Of a stretch of 64,000 nucleotides of DNA, positions 8,965 to 24,395 are shown piece after piece. Source of the stretch: Atrina japonica (lineage: Eukaryota; Mollusca; Bivalvia; Pterioida; Pinnidae). The stretch is from assembly GCA_030159075.1 (NCBI GenBank), contig BROG01000256.1:83501-147500 (forward strand), given 5' to 3'. How positions within the stretch are numbered: the stretch's first letter is position 1; the number at the start of each line of letters is the position of its first letter. Below the pieces are notes generated by a model. It was not told the origin of the DNA. It saw nothing but the letters and a program-made list of their open reading frames with translations, and ran no database searches. Position numbers and translations under genes: made by a program.

Positions 8965-9912
8965 ACTGAGGTACCAAGGCAAATAGAGTCCAACTAGGTA
9001 CTTAAAGATACCTAGGCAAAGACCCACCAGGTACTTAAATATACCTAGGCAGAGTCCCACCAGGTACTTAAAGGTACTTAGGCAGAGTCCCGCCAGGTAC
9101 TTAAAGAAACATAGGCAAATAGAGTCCCTTAAGGTACTTAAAGATACCTAGGTAGAGTCCCACCAGTAACATAAAGATACCTAGGCAAATAGAGTCCCAC
9201 CAGAAACATAAAGGTACATAGGTAAATAGAGTCCCACCAGGTACTTAAAGGTACTTAGGCAGAGTCCCACCAGGTACTTAAAGAAACATAGGCAAATAGA
9301 GTCCCTTCAGGTACTTAAAGATACTTAGGTAGAGTCCCACCAGTAACATAAAGATACCTAGGCAAATAGAGTCCCACCAGAAACATTAAGGTACATAGGT
9401 AAATAGAGTCCCACCAGGTACTTAAAGGTACCTAGCTAAATAGAGTTTTACTAGGTATTTATAGGTAACTACGCAGGGTCCTACCAGGTACTTAAAGGTA
9501 CGTAGCCAAATAGATTTCAAACAGGTACTTAAAGGTACCTAGGCAAATAGAGTCCAACCAAGTTCTTAAAGATACCTAGGTAAATAGAGTCCCACCAGGT
9601 ACTTAAAGATACCTAGCTAAATGGAGTTTCACTTGGTAGCTAAAGGTACTCACGCAGGGTCCTACCAGGTACTTAAAGGTAGCTACGCAAAAAGAGTCCC
9701 ACCTGGTACTTAAAGGTACCCAGGTAAATAGAGTCCCGCTAAGTACTTAAAGGTATCTAGCTAAATAGAGTCCCACTAGGTATTAAAGGTACCTAGGTAG
9801 GGTCCCTTTAAGTACCTTGTTGGACTATTTACCTAGGTACCGTTCAGTACCTGGTGAGACTATTTGCATATGTACCTTTAGGTACCTAGGCAGAGTCCCA
9901 CCAGGTACTTAA
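8965..9912. repeat. ~36-bp minisatellite with higher-order repeats and an inverted segment
   Basis: About 26 units of roughly 35-37 bp built on CCAGGTACTTAAAGGTACC and TAGGCAAATAGAGTCCCA. Within 9074-9427 a five-unit block is repeated with a period of 177 bp (GTACTTAGGCAGAGTCCC at 9074 and 9251), a higher-order repeat. Between about 9808 and 9881 units lie in the opposite orientation (ACTATTTACCTAGGTACC, GTACCTGGTGAGACTATTT) before the array returns to the original orientation. GGTACC and CCTAGG palindromes recur in the units. Confidence 0.93.
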
Positions 9913-10049
9913 AGTGGCCCAGTAGAAATACCATTCCGCTCTTAAATACGAATTGTTTCCATTAGCACGTAATCTTCCTTGGCATTTTATGTGGGAAAGT
10001 ATATCTATCTATATGCGGAATGTCGAGCAAAATATCAAAATATAAAAAC

Positions 10050-10700
10050 ACAATAAAAGTTATACTTTTTTAAAGACTGACAATCGCTCAAAACGATCGC
10101 ATTTGATACTACGACTTATTCAGCTGAACTCGAATTTAAGATTGAGGAATGGGTCAAAAAGAAAAAAATGGTGTTACAAACTAAAACATTCGCCATAACA
10201 TGTTGACTAGTATGATCCTAATTTTCAACAGGATTAGACAAACGGTAATCAAAGGAACTACCTAAATATTAAAAACATAAAGAGCAGTTTTGCTTTAAAA
10301 AAACACAATTAATGCTCAAAACGATCATTCCTGTAACAAAACTTCATCAGTTGATCTCGAATCTAAAATAAATATAGAGTTCCGAAAGAAAAAATGGTAC
10401 ATCACAAGGCAAAATGATAAATATAAACGAATTACGAAATCCGTCTATGAGTTTATACCACTGTAAAATGATGGTCATCGTAGCTTTTGGGGAGCTTTTA
10501 ATCTAAAATCTTTATTCATACGAAATATAACATAAATATAAACATAATCAACTGATAGCGAGACATCATTTTCTGGGTTTATGTATACTCTCGAGGACTC
10601 TAACAGTCTACCGGCAGATCCGACAATGCAGTGGCTGTGAATATTATAAATATAAAACTAAAATTATAGTTTTGCTAAAAGGAAAAGAGCCAAAACAAAT
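10050..10700 (-). repeat. Cluster of repeat units 'a' and 'b' (putative PLE terminal repeats)
   Basis: Unit 'a' copies lie at about 10050-10180 and 10280-10440, unit 'b' at 10500-10650, and the start of a further 'a' at 10650-10700. On the minus strand each 'a' carries a TTCGAG block, then CTGATGAAG (10355-10345 in one copy) or CTGAATAAG, then GATCGTTTTGAGC. No RT ORF or 3' UTR module is attached here, so this may be a solo or tandem terminal repeat left after recombination. Confidence 0.4.
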
Positions 10701-11283
10701 GTTCAAGATACGACTGTCTATATCTACCACCCTGACCTTGTCATTATACAGGAGACCATTTTGTTACCCCCTACCCTGCAATTATCATTTTGATTTTTCC
10801 ATACGAGTTATATTGAGGAGAGTAGAAGACCAAGGTTGTTAAATCGGAAGTACCCGGTGATATGTTCGGTGGGGTGGTGTAAAAAATGTATATTGCCAGT
10901 ATAGTCCTACTCTAGACTGACGAGTTATGTCCCCTTGTTCTATGTACCTTGATCCCTTACTCGAATGATTAACAGCGCCCTATTTCGGTCAAAGTCCCTC
11001 CAGTTAATGTAGTGAGCGAAATATAACCACTAATTTATTCGGGTTACTTGATCCCGATCTCTTGAGACAGAACGCGTAAGTCCAGATCTATATACCTCAT
11101 CTTTATTACATGCATGTGTATTCATACTCGTAACTTTGTATTGCACTGCAGTTGGATCAGACAATCCACTTGAACTACTTCTATTCATCCACAATATCTG
11201 TTAACGTCGCGAAAAGAAAAATGAATTTTGAATTTGTGTACACGATAACATTAATACTATGCATGTGACAAAACAAAACCTCA

Positions 11284-11284
<1 letters not shown>
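10701..11284. other. Unassigned sequence
   Basis: No convincing ORF, repeat match or RNA gene was seen in this stretch. Confidence 0.35.

Positions 11285-11334
<50 letters not shown>
11285..11334. repeat. Poly(G) tract, 50 nt
   Basis: Fifty consecutive G residues in otherwise AT-rich DNA. This could be a genuine G-quadruplex-capable tract or a length artefact of sequencing and assembly. Confidence 0.9.
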
Positions 11335-11335
<1 letters not shown>

Positions 11336-12389
11336 AAAGATCGTTGTAGCCAAATGCAATCTTATTGGATTTAAAACATTGTTTTATTTGACCAAATATT
11401 CATAGAATATCAGTTAAATGATTTTACTCTGACAAACTAATCTCCTTTAATTCCCTTTCAAAAAAAAAAAAAAACGAAAGGAAATTTATATGTTCATGTT
11501 TTGAATAAATGTATCTCTTGTGCTTACTTTCTTCAATAGAAATTCATATTTCCATAATTCTATTACAAGGTCATTCCGCCAACGCAAATTTGACAGTTGC
11601 ACGTTTTACTTGTAGCAAAATAATTTAAAATACGGAATTGCAAATCTAAAGGTTATATGGGTACCGATTATATTTCATTTTCTATGAAGAATGTTCTTGT
11701 CAAAGATCACTGATTATTTTACCAACAAAAGACAGTTTCGCAGCTGGCTGTTTGTATAATATAAATAAATGTAGGTATTTCTGAATAAATACATGCTCAT
11801 CATTGTACAAAATACACATGGCGCATAATTAAAGTTACCCAGGGACAACTGCGGTGGTTCGTTTCGGATATTCGTTTAATATTTAAATCTTATTTTTGCA
11901 TGATCGCATTTTGATAAAATGCCACGAGCCGAGAGTGCTACAAATGAAATATGACGATCTAATTTTATTAGAACATGAAAGAAAAATCAGTTTGACATTT
12001 GACACTGGCGTTCGGTATTTATTTTTTAATGATATGTAAGAGAGACTTTTAATTCTTATAAATAAGTACAACATCCACGTGTCCTTTTGACATCATGGTT
12101 CGTTTTATTCATTCACAAAATTTGGTTAGCATTCAATGAATAATTTATGTATATTGAAGCAACCACTGGTATTCGTTTGATAGGTAATTTTTCATTCTTT
12201 CTTAAATCTACAAAATAATACTTTTTGATCTCTTCAGGAGCTTTTCATTGCTGGTATTACATTTAAGATTTTATAACCCAGGTGAATCAAAAATACGTAC
12301 ATTCGATATAGACAAGTTATCATACTTAGCTTCGCACCGATCAAAGTCAAGACAAGAATTTTGTCTGTTTAAATGTCTCTCTCTTTCAG
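11335..12389. other. Unassigned AT-rich sequence
   Basis: Contains a 14-nt poly(A) at 11461. The short frames show no recognisable domain. Nothing else stands out. Confidence 0.35.
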
Positions 12390-12439
12390 AAACCTGTTCG
12401 ATGGCGGCTGTTGCTGAGACGCCTTTACCGATAGTGACG

Positions 12440-13407
<968 letters not shown>

Positions 13408-13500
13408 GGGTTATTCCTTGATTGTTTTTATGTTTTTAACTGTGCACTCACGGTGGCTGTGATAGGTCGACTGCTGATGCATGGAATTAGCACTAATCCG

Positions 13501-14652
13501 CCAGTCCGAGACTAGTAACTTATGCAGTGGACTAGTCAAGGTTGTGTGTTAGCTGATCAGGTTGACTAGTAGAAAATCTGTATAATCATTACAGTTTAAA
13601 CAATAGCAATGGTTAACGAAAGTTTATAACGTACATTTAACATCAGAATTACGTAAGCAGCTTATAATTATTATTTTTTTTTTTCTTAACACAAAGATAA
13701 TCATAGTTGTTTTGACTTATGACAGTATTAAAACACAAACATAGGACCACTTTAGGACTAGGACATAGGTCATAGGACAAGTAAAATTTTCTTTCCAACT
13801 TGTCCAGCTGACTTGTCAGACACAATTTGACCTTTGAAGTTTTTGTGAATCTATATCAGTGTAGAAACGATGATAAATATTGACTTCCGGGTCTGAACAA
13901 TTACGAAGTAAATTATTATTTCAATAGTTTGAGATCATGCTCGAGTTCTCATTTCGAACATTTTCTCGACACACCGAACACCCCATAACTACTCCCATTT
14001 AGCTGAATTGAATCAATGTGCCAACCACTGTACTTTTAATAGATTTTCACCCGGATACATAATCATTTTGACCTCGACATTCGCATTTTGTCATTTAATT
14101 AGAAATGCAGTACATGTATATTGCAAAATCAACATTCATTAGAACCATCTGTCCAGAAAAAGTTCACCAAGAACTGTCCTCGAACATTCCGTAAAGGAAG
14201 ATACTCAATCCTCAGTGTTTTGTAGCTTTCTACCGCGCAATATATACACAAATATGTGTAAATATTTATTACGAGGTTAACGGAAGTATATAAACATTTT
14301 TACCAATCTTAAGCAATAATGTACACGAATTACAAGAATAATCACCAATCAAAACTTAATAAATTTTGAAAATGTCACGACTATACAAATCTGATCTCTT
14401 ATGATAAATATTTCTTAAAGCATCTGTTGAAAGCATGTTCAATCATATACAATAAATCCAAAAATATTACGTTTATGTTGAAATTGGTAAATACATTTTC
14501 AAGTTTGTTTACTCTTTACACAGCACTGAGATGCATTTTGAAAAGAAAACATCTGTGGCACTTTCTTGCCTTCGCTAGACTCTGTATTAGTCTTTGATCA
14601 TTGATTGTTACTTGCCATTGAAAAATTAAATATTATACACTATCATAAAATT

Positions 14653-14656
<4 letters not shown>
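13501..14656. other. Unassigned AT-rich sequence
   Basis: No convincing ORF or repeat match. Short frames only. Confidence 0.35.

Positions 14657-14743
<87 letters not shown>
14657..14743. repeat. (TA)n microsatellite
   Basis: About 43 TA units, one of a pair flanking a ~100-bp segment. Confidence 0.97.
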
Positions 14744-14745
<2 letters not shown>

Positions 14746-14844
14746 AAAATGGTTTTCTATGAACTAATTTGATCGGGGGATCAAAATCATATCAAATAAA
14801 GCTGGATTTTAATGTAAAGTGGTTCAATAAAACTGGGTTCGACT
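14744..14844. mobile_element. Possible MITE fragment between two (TA)n arrays
   Basis: The right end reads AAAACTGGGTTCGACTGTA, whose complement TACAGTCGAACCCAG resembles the ACAGT-type termini of the other MITEs here. The left end does not match it, so the element would be truncated. Confidence 0.35.
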
Positions 14845-14860
14845 GTATATATATATTATA

Positions 14861-14943
<83 letters not shown>
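14845..14943. repeat. (TA)n microsatellite with TATTATA interruptions
   Basis: About 49 TA units with two TATATTATA interruptions near the left edge. Confidence 0.97.
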
Positions 14944-14944
<1 letters not shown>

Positions 14945-16689
14945 GGTCCTGTAGTTAGATAGAAGTTGGAATCACCGTATATCCAAACATCCAATCGAAA
15001 TTAGGCTGCGGTGTTAACCCTTGTCATAATGAGAAAATATTATTCAACAATTACAAGACAAATAACACTCAATTCAGTGAAACGTTTTAATCTCAAAAGA
15101 AATATTTAAATCGACCGAAAATTTTGTGAGATGGTGTCTTTGAATGTTATTTTCTCATTTTATTGAATTTGAATGCTATCCTCTCATATTGATGTATTAC
15201 TAATGAAGTAATATCATTGCATATGAAATGATTGTACGTTGAAAACACTCAAGCATATCGGATCATTCTGGAAATATAAACACCGTAAACTGGTAATAAA
15301 GGAAGATACTACTTAACCCTTTCAACCCTACGTTGTTCTTTTCTATCGTTTAAACTGGTCCATTGTGGTCTATAGGGATGAAATGGGTAAGGAAGACGAT
15401 ATGTGAGAGACGAAAGTATTAAGTTATATCTAGGAATACTTGTATTTCATCTATGCAATTATCTATAATTATATATATAGCCCTTAATGTATAGTTCGAT
15501 GAAAATTTCAGTTTAAATGTATAAAGTAATTTCAACTTAACGCTGCAAATCCGTATTTTGTGGCAATATTCTGTTTTGTTCCGTATCCGTTGTAGAATAC
15601 TTTACATGTGTTCCTTAGCCTAATGTTTGCCTCAATTTAAAAACTCAGCACTCAACAGTTTTCAATCAGAAATTGGAGTACAATAATAAATTAAGATGTT
15701 TATTCAAAATTTCTCTTTGAAACTTAAAACCTCGGTAAGTAATTCTAAACAAATATATTACGCACGGAGCGCGTGCCAAATTTGGTCATAAAAGCCCTTA
15801 ATGGCGATCTTCTACTGGGATATCATGTGTACACCATGTTTGCACATATATCATTAGGTGTGACCTATTGACTTTTTAATCTTCAAATATTTTAATAATC
15901 TGAAATGTGGATGGTGTTTTTATTTTTTATCGAAAATCTATGTATATTTTAAAGTTGGATTCTACAACATTGTTTTGACATTTTCAATTTTCACAGTGTA
16001 AACGGCTGAGGAAGACATTTGTTTTATCGGGAATATGGATACTCTCTCCAGGTTCGAAATGTAAACCATTTTTCTGTAAATATCAATTTCGTTCAACATT
16101 CATTGCAGATACACAATCGAAGATAAATAGCCTGCCCCGAATTTCACCTGTGAGCGGACTGAAGAGAGTTGCGGCCAATGTTTCGTACGGACGGCAATAC
16201 GTTTTCAACTGTCTTGAAATAAGTTCGCCATTAAGATTACAATAAAAGAGAAACCACCGATAAGAATGGGAGAATGGTGTGCTAATGTGGATTTAATTCT
16301 TTACCGAGAATGTGAAATTGATTAACATTACAAGGAAAGAACAAATTCATTATTATGATTGTCCGAATTCTGATAACAACCACAAGATTTCAGTTGGGTC
16401 ATTGATATATATTATAACAGTTTTAAGGATATGCTAATCAATTTCATCAAACACCGCATTTTGAACCGCGTTTATCTTGCATTTTGGTGTAGCATCCATC
16501 CGGAATCCAAAGTTCAGCCCAACCCTGATCTGAAGGTTATTTGGAACTGCCAAGTAAGTGCTATTCATAAATTCTGGATTCGTAAATCCATCTGATAGGG
16601 GAGACAATAACATGTCCATACTCGCCCTTGGAACTCTTCATTCCCTGTACCTATCAGAATTTGTATAACTCTCTGTCTGATAGCGGTTG
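14944..16689. other. Mostly unassigned; contains a tiny MITE
   Basis: Apart from the small inverted-repeat element at 15311-15395 I recognise nothing. The ~60-codon frames, for example at 16434-16619 on the minus strand, show no known domain. Confidence 0.35.
15311..15395. mobile_element. Tiny MITE, TTAACCCTTTCA family
   Basis: Inverted ends TTAACCCTTTCAACCCTA on the left and TAGGGATGAAATGGGTAA on the right, ~85 bp in all. Similar elements lie at 21523-21613 and 62911-62999. The TTAA at the ends suggests piggyBac-type mobilisation, which is inference. Confidence 0.5.
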
Positions 16690-16905
16690 CAGAATCATTC
16701 CTCATTTATTTCTTTTGCATTTAACTGTGGACTCACGGTGAGAGTCACCTTTTGTCAGGAAATACTTCCTTTCCCATGACACCTGACCCCACCTCTGCAT
16801 ATTTAGAGGTTTGTGTGTGTGCAATTTTCATATGATTTCTACAATGTATATTTTCCCGTGGACATTTTATCGATTAATACTTTGGTGTATGTGATGTATA
16901 TACAG
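16690..16905 (+). mobile_element. PLE 3' UTR module, solo copy
   Basis: Contains AACTGTGGACTCACGGTGAG, CATGACACCTGACCCC, the stem-loop ACCTCT (16791-16796) with AGAGGT (16805-16810), and the GGACATTTTATCG / CTTTGGTGTATGTGA end block. No ORF is attached. Diverged. Confidence 0.7.
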
Positions 16906-17674
16906 TGGTACTAAAATAAGAATCTGGATTGATTTAAATTTACAATCCAGCATGAAAAAGGTTGTATATTTTTGCCAAATACCGGATTTTTTATAATCAA
17001 AACTAAAACTTTGGTATTATGATAATAATATTCATGAAATATACAAGTAGATTGAAACCCAAGATATCTGTTTAGTGGTGAGATCGCTTTCTTTGATCAA
17101 ATCTTGACGGTTTACACAAATTGATTGTGTCAACTTTGTAAAATAAACTGACAAATGCAGGAAAATGCATAGCTGTCAACTTTTTTGTATTTATTTATTT
17201 TGGATTCAAAGTTTCAAATACTATAAAGTCCAGGGTTGAAAAAAATCTCGTAAATTTTCGTAATTTGTGACAAGAAATAGAATGAGAATAATGGGTGGTG
17301 TTAACATCACTTCGGCATCATTTCATGGATCGAAAGAATATCAATTGTCAGCATATTTCCCACATTCTAGTCAACAAATGCAAGGTTTTGTGAACATCTC
17401 TTTGGTGATATACATGTTTCTTTTTTAGTCCTTTATCAAATTTTAGTCATAATCTCAGGAGATATGTTTTATAAAAATGACAGCATGTATGCCTTTAATA
17501 GTACACCGAATTTATATGTTTTCTGCTGAACCACAAATCTGTGATTTGTTATATAATACATAATCATTGACTACATAAATAGCCAAATCAAAATATATTA
17601 TGAGTTTAAAATTTAAGTTGATATTTAATATTGATAGACAAACAAAACCAATAAATTTGAAAATTAAAATATAT
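16906..17674. other. Unassigned AT-rich sequence
   Basis: No gene or repeat recognised between two solo PLE modules. Confidence 0.35.
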
Positions 17675-17800
17675 CAACTTTGGACTCACGGCGGATGTGA
17701 CCGGTCAATAGGGGATGCTTACTCTTCCATGACACCTGATCCCACCTTTGGATTTTTGAACTCTTCTATATATGTGTCTTTAGAGGTAAATAAGTTAAGA
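17675..17800 (+). mobile_element. PLE 3' UTR module, partial copy
   Basis: Carries GGACTCACGGCGGATGTGACC, CCGGTCAATAGGGGATGCTT and TTCCATGACACCTGATCCC, then a degraded hairpin. The terminal CCTGGACATCC block is missing. Confidence 0.7.
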
Positions 17801-17934
17801 TAAAATATGCATTGGAAGGAAGTAGTGAAAGAAATATCACGTTTAATTAATGTTTGATTAGTAAGAAATGTTTGGAGTACTTCTTTCAGTGATGGGTGGT
17901 GCTAGCTCTTTCACAGAATGTCATGGTCACATGG

Positions 17935-18240
17935 CTGTCCAAGTAGTGCAGTATTGAGCACACCCGCTTCTCACCAATGCGACCCGAGTTCTATTCTCGG
18001 ATCGGACAGGGAGGAATGTGAGAGGTTATGGCGTCGCAGGCTGTGACATATTTGTTGTCTTCGGGGTAGACCTACTCGTCTCTGTTTTTCTCCAACAGTT
18101 AGTACCCCTTTCCGCCAACACCGGAGACCAACACAGGAGATCGACATAGTTCTCAAACAGAAGATCTACATACTTGACGCTTTTGGGCGTTATGTTTAAA
18201 CGTAATCCACTTACCACAAAATAAACAATTATTCTTATTC
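17935..18240 (+). mobile_element. tRNA-derived SINE (second type)
   Basis: The tRNA-like head has a box A-like CTGTCCAAGTAGTGCAGT at about 17935 and a box B-like GAGTTCTATTCTCGG at about 17987. It is followed by an unrelated body and a tail ending ACAATTATTCTTATTCTT. Boxes A and B are about 40 bp apart, as in tRNAs. No folded acceptor stem is present, so it is not a tRNA gene. Confidence 0.5.
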
Positions 18241-20624
<2,384 letters not shown>

Positions 20625-21522
20625 GAGAGATTCAGAAACTTTATATAGATATACTGGCGGACTGAGCCTGTTCACACGACTGTCGAACACAATTTCAATA
20701 TCTTTGTTGCCATCGTGCACAAATCTGGAATTCTATGTTCACGACCATTGTTTATATAAATAAACTGCGGGATTTACCTATTCGCACGATCGTCGTGTGG
20801 TTCTTATTTGTGGCTTCTTGGTGATTTGCAGGGTAACAAATGAGTGCCTGAGTTTTAGTTTCCACAAATGACAAACGCAGTTCTGCGCTACATGGCCTAT
20901 TCACATATATTTTCATCCTGTGAATATGAAATCAATACAAGCAAATCGTGTTTACTTTCTCGGTTATCGTCGTAAAAAAATACCGGAAGTAACGGTTACA
21001 AGTTAAATTTGGAAAATGTATTTTGATAATTTGCATATATTTGTTTTTTTAACAACTATGTGACCTCTTTACGATATAAATGTATATAAAAGATAAAATA
21101 TTGCATAAAATCTGCATTTAAAATTTCCGCCAGCGACACATTATATTGCTTATCGCCGATACCTTTTTAACATATTTTTACTACACGACACGCTTTATTT
21201 CGTAAGAATTTCAGCAATTGATAGTACTATATATATGATTTAGGAATAAAAGCGTATGGCGGTCTTGCAAATAAAATCTTATTTACGTATACCTCGGTTG
21301 TACGAATACGACGGTCGCGCGAATGGAATTTTAAGTTATGTGACCGTTGTGCTAATAGAACTTTCGAGTTTTCGTATACGTTAGTTATGAGAAAAGAATC
21401 GTTTTGAGAATACGTGTACAACGGTCATGTTAATAAGATTTTCTAGTTTCATGCGAATAACCATTACATTTACATTGCGTTGATAACATTTTCTATGGCC
21501 CACATTTGAGTTATTATTGTTG

Positions 21523-21613
21523 CATTAACCCTTCCAACCCTACAGACAAATATAGATAAGTCTAAATAATGGAGAAGGACATTCCATTTTACATACTTAG
21601 GGATGAAAGGATT
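21523..21613. mobile_element. Tiny MITE, TTAACCCTTTCA family, second copy
   Basis: Ends TTAACCCTTCCAACCCTAC and CTTAGGGATGAAAGGATTA, ~90 bp, matching 15311-15395 in both ends but not in the middle. Confidence 0.5.
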
Positions 21614-21877
21614 AGAAGTTTTGTTATAGATAAGTTTAAATTAATAATAAGAAAATAAAACTTTTAAGGTATCACTATTAATATTCTGTTTTTAAATGTT
21701 TGGAATAAATTATACAAGTCTATATATTGGAAATCTACGTTTATAACTATACCAGTAAATTTTGTCAGAAATTTAAACTTTAGACAGTCAATACTTCAAA
21801 TACCGACTGGGTTAAATGATTATCTGTAAGTTTTATTTTTACAAACCGTAGTCCTACTATTGTTAAATCCAAATAAC

Positions 21878-22104
21878 CTGGCGGGATGGAGTCTTGTGAA
21901 CCTTGTTTTGACCTGGATGAGTTTAAATCTTAGGTAATAAAGCATAACAATAAAATTACATTGACTAGAGTGATCGTTCCTACTTGTCAACGTACATACG
22001 AGACTATCCAGTGAGGAACAAAACATTTTTCCCTTGCAACTTGTCATAACCGAAAAGTGAGTAGAATCTTCCGTATGATAATCAAAAGGTTACTCCGCCC
22101 CGCA
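21878..22104. mobile_element. MITE with TGGCGGGRTGGAGT ends
   Basis: Left end CTGGCGGGATGGAGTCTTG. The right end GGTTACTCCGCCCCGCA is its imperfect inverse. The interior GGTAATAAAGCATAACA is shared with 53832-53974, which has a shorter middle. Two copies with the same ends and variable interiors support a non-autonomous DNA element. Confidence 0.6.
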
Positions 22105-22185
22105 GTCAATAGCAATCTGCATGTGACCAGTATGGTCCTTCATGTTGCATTAGACCAATCTATGATGGTCTGTGGCTTTGAAAGG

Positions 22186-22474
22186 GTTCATATAAAGGAT
22201 TCATATATAAGATTCATATATAGGATTCATATAAAGGATTCATATATATGATTCATATAAAGGATTCATATATATGATTCATATAAAAGCTTCATATATA
22301 GCATTCATATAAAGGATTCATATAAAAGATTCATATAAAGGATTCATATATAGCATTCATATATAGAATTCATATAAAGAATTTATATAAAGGATTCATA
22401 TATATGATTCATATAAAAGCTTCATATATAGCATTCATATAAAGGATTCATGTATAAAATTCATAGAAAGGATT

Positions 22475-22475
<1 letters not shown>
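22186..22475. repeat. 13-bp minisatellite
   Basis: About 22 units of GATTCATATAAAG / GATTCATATATAT with a GCTTCATATATAGC variant. It runs directly into (TA)n, which could have expanded from its TATATA core. Confidence 0.9.

Positions 22476-22477
<2 letters not shown>

Positions 22478-22548
<71 letters not shown>
22478..22548. repeat. (TA)n microsatellite
   Basis: About 35 TA units following the 13-bp array. Confidence 0.97.
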
Positions 22549-22551
<3 letters not shown>

Positions 22552-22590
22552 GAACCTATCGTGTTCGTCATTCAACTGTAGCATTTATCA

Positions 22591-22639
<49 letters not shown>

Positions 22640-22646
22640 CCCCCCC
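22591..22646. repeat. Poly(G)48 - T - poly(C)7
   Basis: Forty-eight G residues, one T, then seven C residues. The short C tract could fold back on the G tract. It lies directly beside a PLE 3' end. Confidence 0.9.
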
Positions 22647-22654
22647 TTGATATG

Positions 22655-22810
22655 AAAATCACATATACCAAAGAATATATCTTCAATATGTCCAGGATAC
22701 AATATACAAAGGTAAATATTGGACAAACACGGACCTCAGGAAATCTAGAGGTGGGATCATGTAACACGGAGGAGTAAGAATGATCTTATTCGTCGCCGGT
22801 CTAAATCAAT
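22655..22810 (-). mobile_element. PLE 3' UTR module, partial copy
   Basis: On the minus strand CTCCTCCGTGTTACATGATCC, stem-loop ACCTCT/GAGGT (22752-22733) and TCCTGGACATATTG with TTTGGTATATGTG at the end. The ORF-proximal blocks are lost beyond about 22800. Confidence 0.7.
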
Positions 22811-23695
22811 ACAATACAATGCATCAAAGGACTGCTCTTACATCACCTAAAGAATTGATTTCAAAATTATCTCAAGAGACATGAACTTGCAAATAGTTAT
22901 AAAATTAATTCCACCATTTGCGATTTTCTGTCAGTGTATTAATGAAAGCACAGGAAGTCTTTGTCGGATTATTTTCCGGAGCACGACGCCTGCGGAAAAA
23001 TTCCAATACCCATGTTCCGTGCTAAGGAAGTAATTCTGCATGGTACGTACAATGTTGTGTGGAATTGACATACGGTTCCCGTAGTTCATGTCGGAATTGA
23101 TAGAATGTTGATATTGATTTTAACATCATTTAATGACAGACATTATATGATGTAATCTCTCTCGCTTTTACCTTTTTTGATAAAGTGGCCATCCCTACAC
23201 ATACAACAGATGCAACAGTAGCTGATTATTTCAGTATCCGATGCAATGACATTAAACCAGAACAAGTGACGTAACATACACCGTTTTTTCAGTTTTTTTG
23301 CCATTGTGTTTACAGTTCTTTTCCCATATAGTCATCCTCTTTCACAGATTTTCATGTATAGCTTCATAATTTTCTTTTTCTAACTTTTTGTGGAGTAAAT
23401 CATTCGTGAGTTGTACATGACAGCTTAGATTTAAATTTACAAATTTATTCAAAATCTCAAATCCAAACAAGCGGTACTGAGGAAAAATAAACATATTGAA
23501 ACTTTGGTATTATTTTTATAATATTTATAAGTTATATAAGTTAACATTGAGAAGGTTCATAATACATTGTGAGGCATAAACAAAATGTAGGCTTTAAATA
23601 ATCAGAAAAGATTAAATATAGATTATTGATATTCAAACATGGACTAAACAGAGGAGGTTTCATGACATGGAAGGCATTCTTTTTTCGCTGAAGAA
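22811..23695. other. Unassigned AT-rich sequence
   Basis: No gene or repeat recognised. Confidence 0.35.
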
Positions 23696-23878
23696 TACAG
23701 TGGAACCTTGTCTAAAGACCACCTCGCTTAGGAGGCCACCTAACAAATCAGATCACTAATTTCCAGTCTATTTACAAATATCTTATAAATTACAGAACTT
23801 CACTTAAGATACCACCTCACAAATCAGACCACTTTGAGTCAGTCAGTTAGGATAACTTGATAGTGAGGTTTCTCTGTA
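23696..23878. mobile_element. MITE with TACAGTGGAACCT termini
   Basis: Left TACAGTGGAACCTTGTC and right complement TACAGAGAAACCTCACTATC form ~20-bp imperfect inverted repeats with TA at both edges. The interior AAAGACCACCTC also appears near 63480-63535. It looks like a Tc1/mariner-type MITE. Confidence 0.65.
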
Positions 23879-23891
23879 ACACCTTATAAAT

Positions 23892-23962
23892 CAGATTTGT
23901 ATCTATATCCTGGACATCCTAAAGATTTATACCTTGGTATCTGGGATTTTTTATATTGATTT
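23892..23962 (+). mobile_element. PLE 3' UTR terminal block only
   Basis: CAGATTTGTATCTATATCC, TGGACATCCTAAAGA and CTTGGTATCTGGGATTTTT match the extreme 3' end of the module. Strong 5' truncation is as expected for target-primed reverse transcription. Confidence 0.6.
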
Positions 23963-23963
23963 A

Positions 23964-24395
23964 CAATAACAAAAAATATAGATACACATGCATAAAAATT
24001 CTTAAATTTCTATATATTTTATATAAATTGCTTGAGAAACCTAGATTTGGCATCTTTTCAATTGCAATTGATTAACTCAACTTTACTATTTTTATATGAA
24101 TACCAAACTAGAGCTGACCTTATTTTCACAAAATATATAGGAATATAAGATTGTTTATACCTGTGTATAGCTCTTATTTGTTATTGTACATCAAGTACAA
24201 GTAGTAAAAGTAGAAAAAAAATCTAAATAATTTTTTAAACACAGGTAATACCCTTTAAAGCTGTCGTCGACAATATATAGAAATAAAATAATTTTATGTC
24301 TGTGTATATCTTATATGTTATTGTACACCAATCTAAGTAGTAAAAAACGAAATATTCTTTTCTGGAAACCACAGCTAATGCCCCTTTAAATTATC
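23964..24395. mobile_element. Fold-back element, copy 1 (with duplicated right end)
   Basis: The left arm (about 23964-24030, AAATTTCTATATATTTTAT) is inverted relative to the right arm (about 24125-24190, CAAAATATATAGGAATATAAG then CTTATTTGTTATTGTACA). The right-end segment is repeated in direct orientation at about 24276-24390 (TGTGTATATCTTATATGTTA...CACAGCTAATGCCC). Related copies lie at 44580-44965 and 59755-60080. No coding capacity. Confidence 0.6.

Larger units (their letters stand above)
20625..22185. other. Unassigned sequence holding two small MITEs
   Basis: Apart from the inverted-repeat elements at 21523-21613 and 21878-22104 nothing is recognised. The 60-75 codon frames lack known domains. 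Confidence 0.35.

Noticed and set aside
8965..9912. CRISPR array
   Set aside because: Spacers are not unique: the whole unit repeats, with higher-order structure and an inverted part. This is a eukaryotic minisatellite. The same holds for the 22-, 25-, 43-, 51- and 53-bp arrays.
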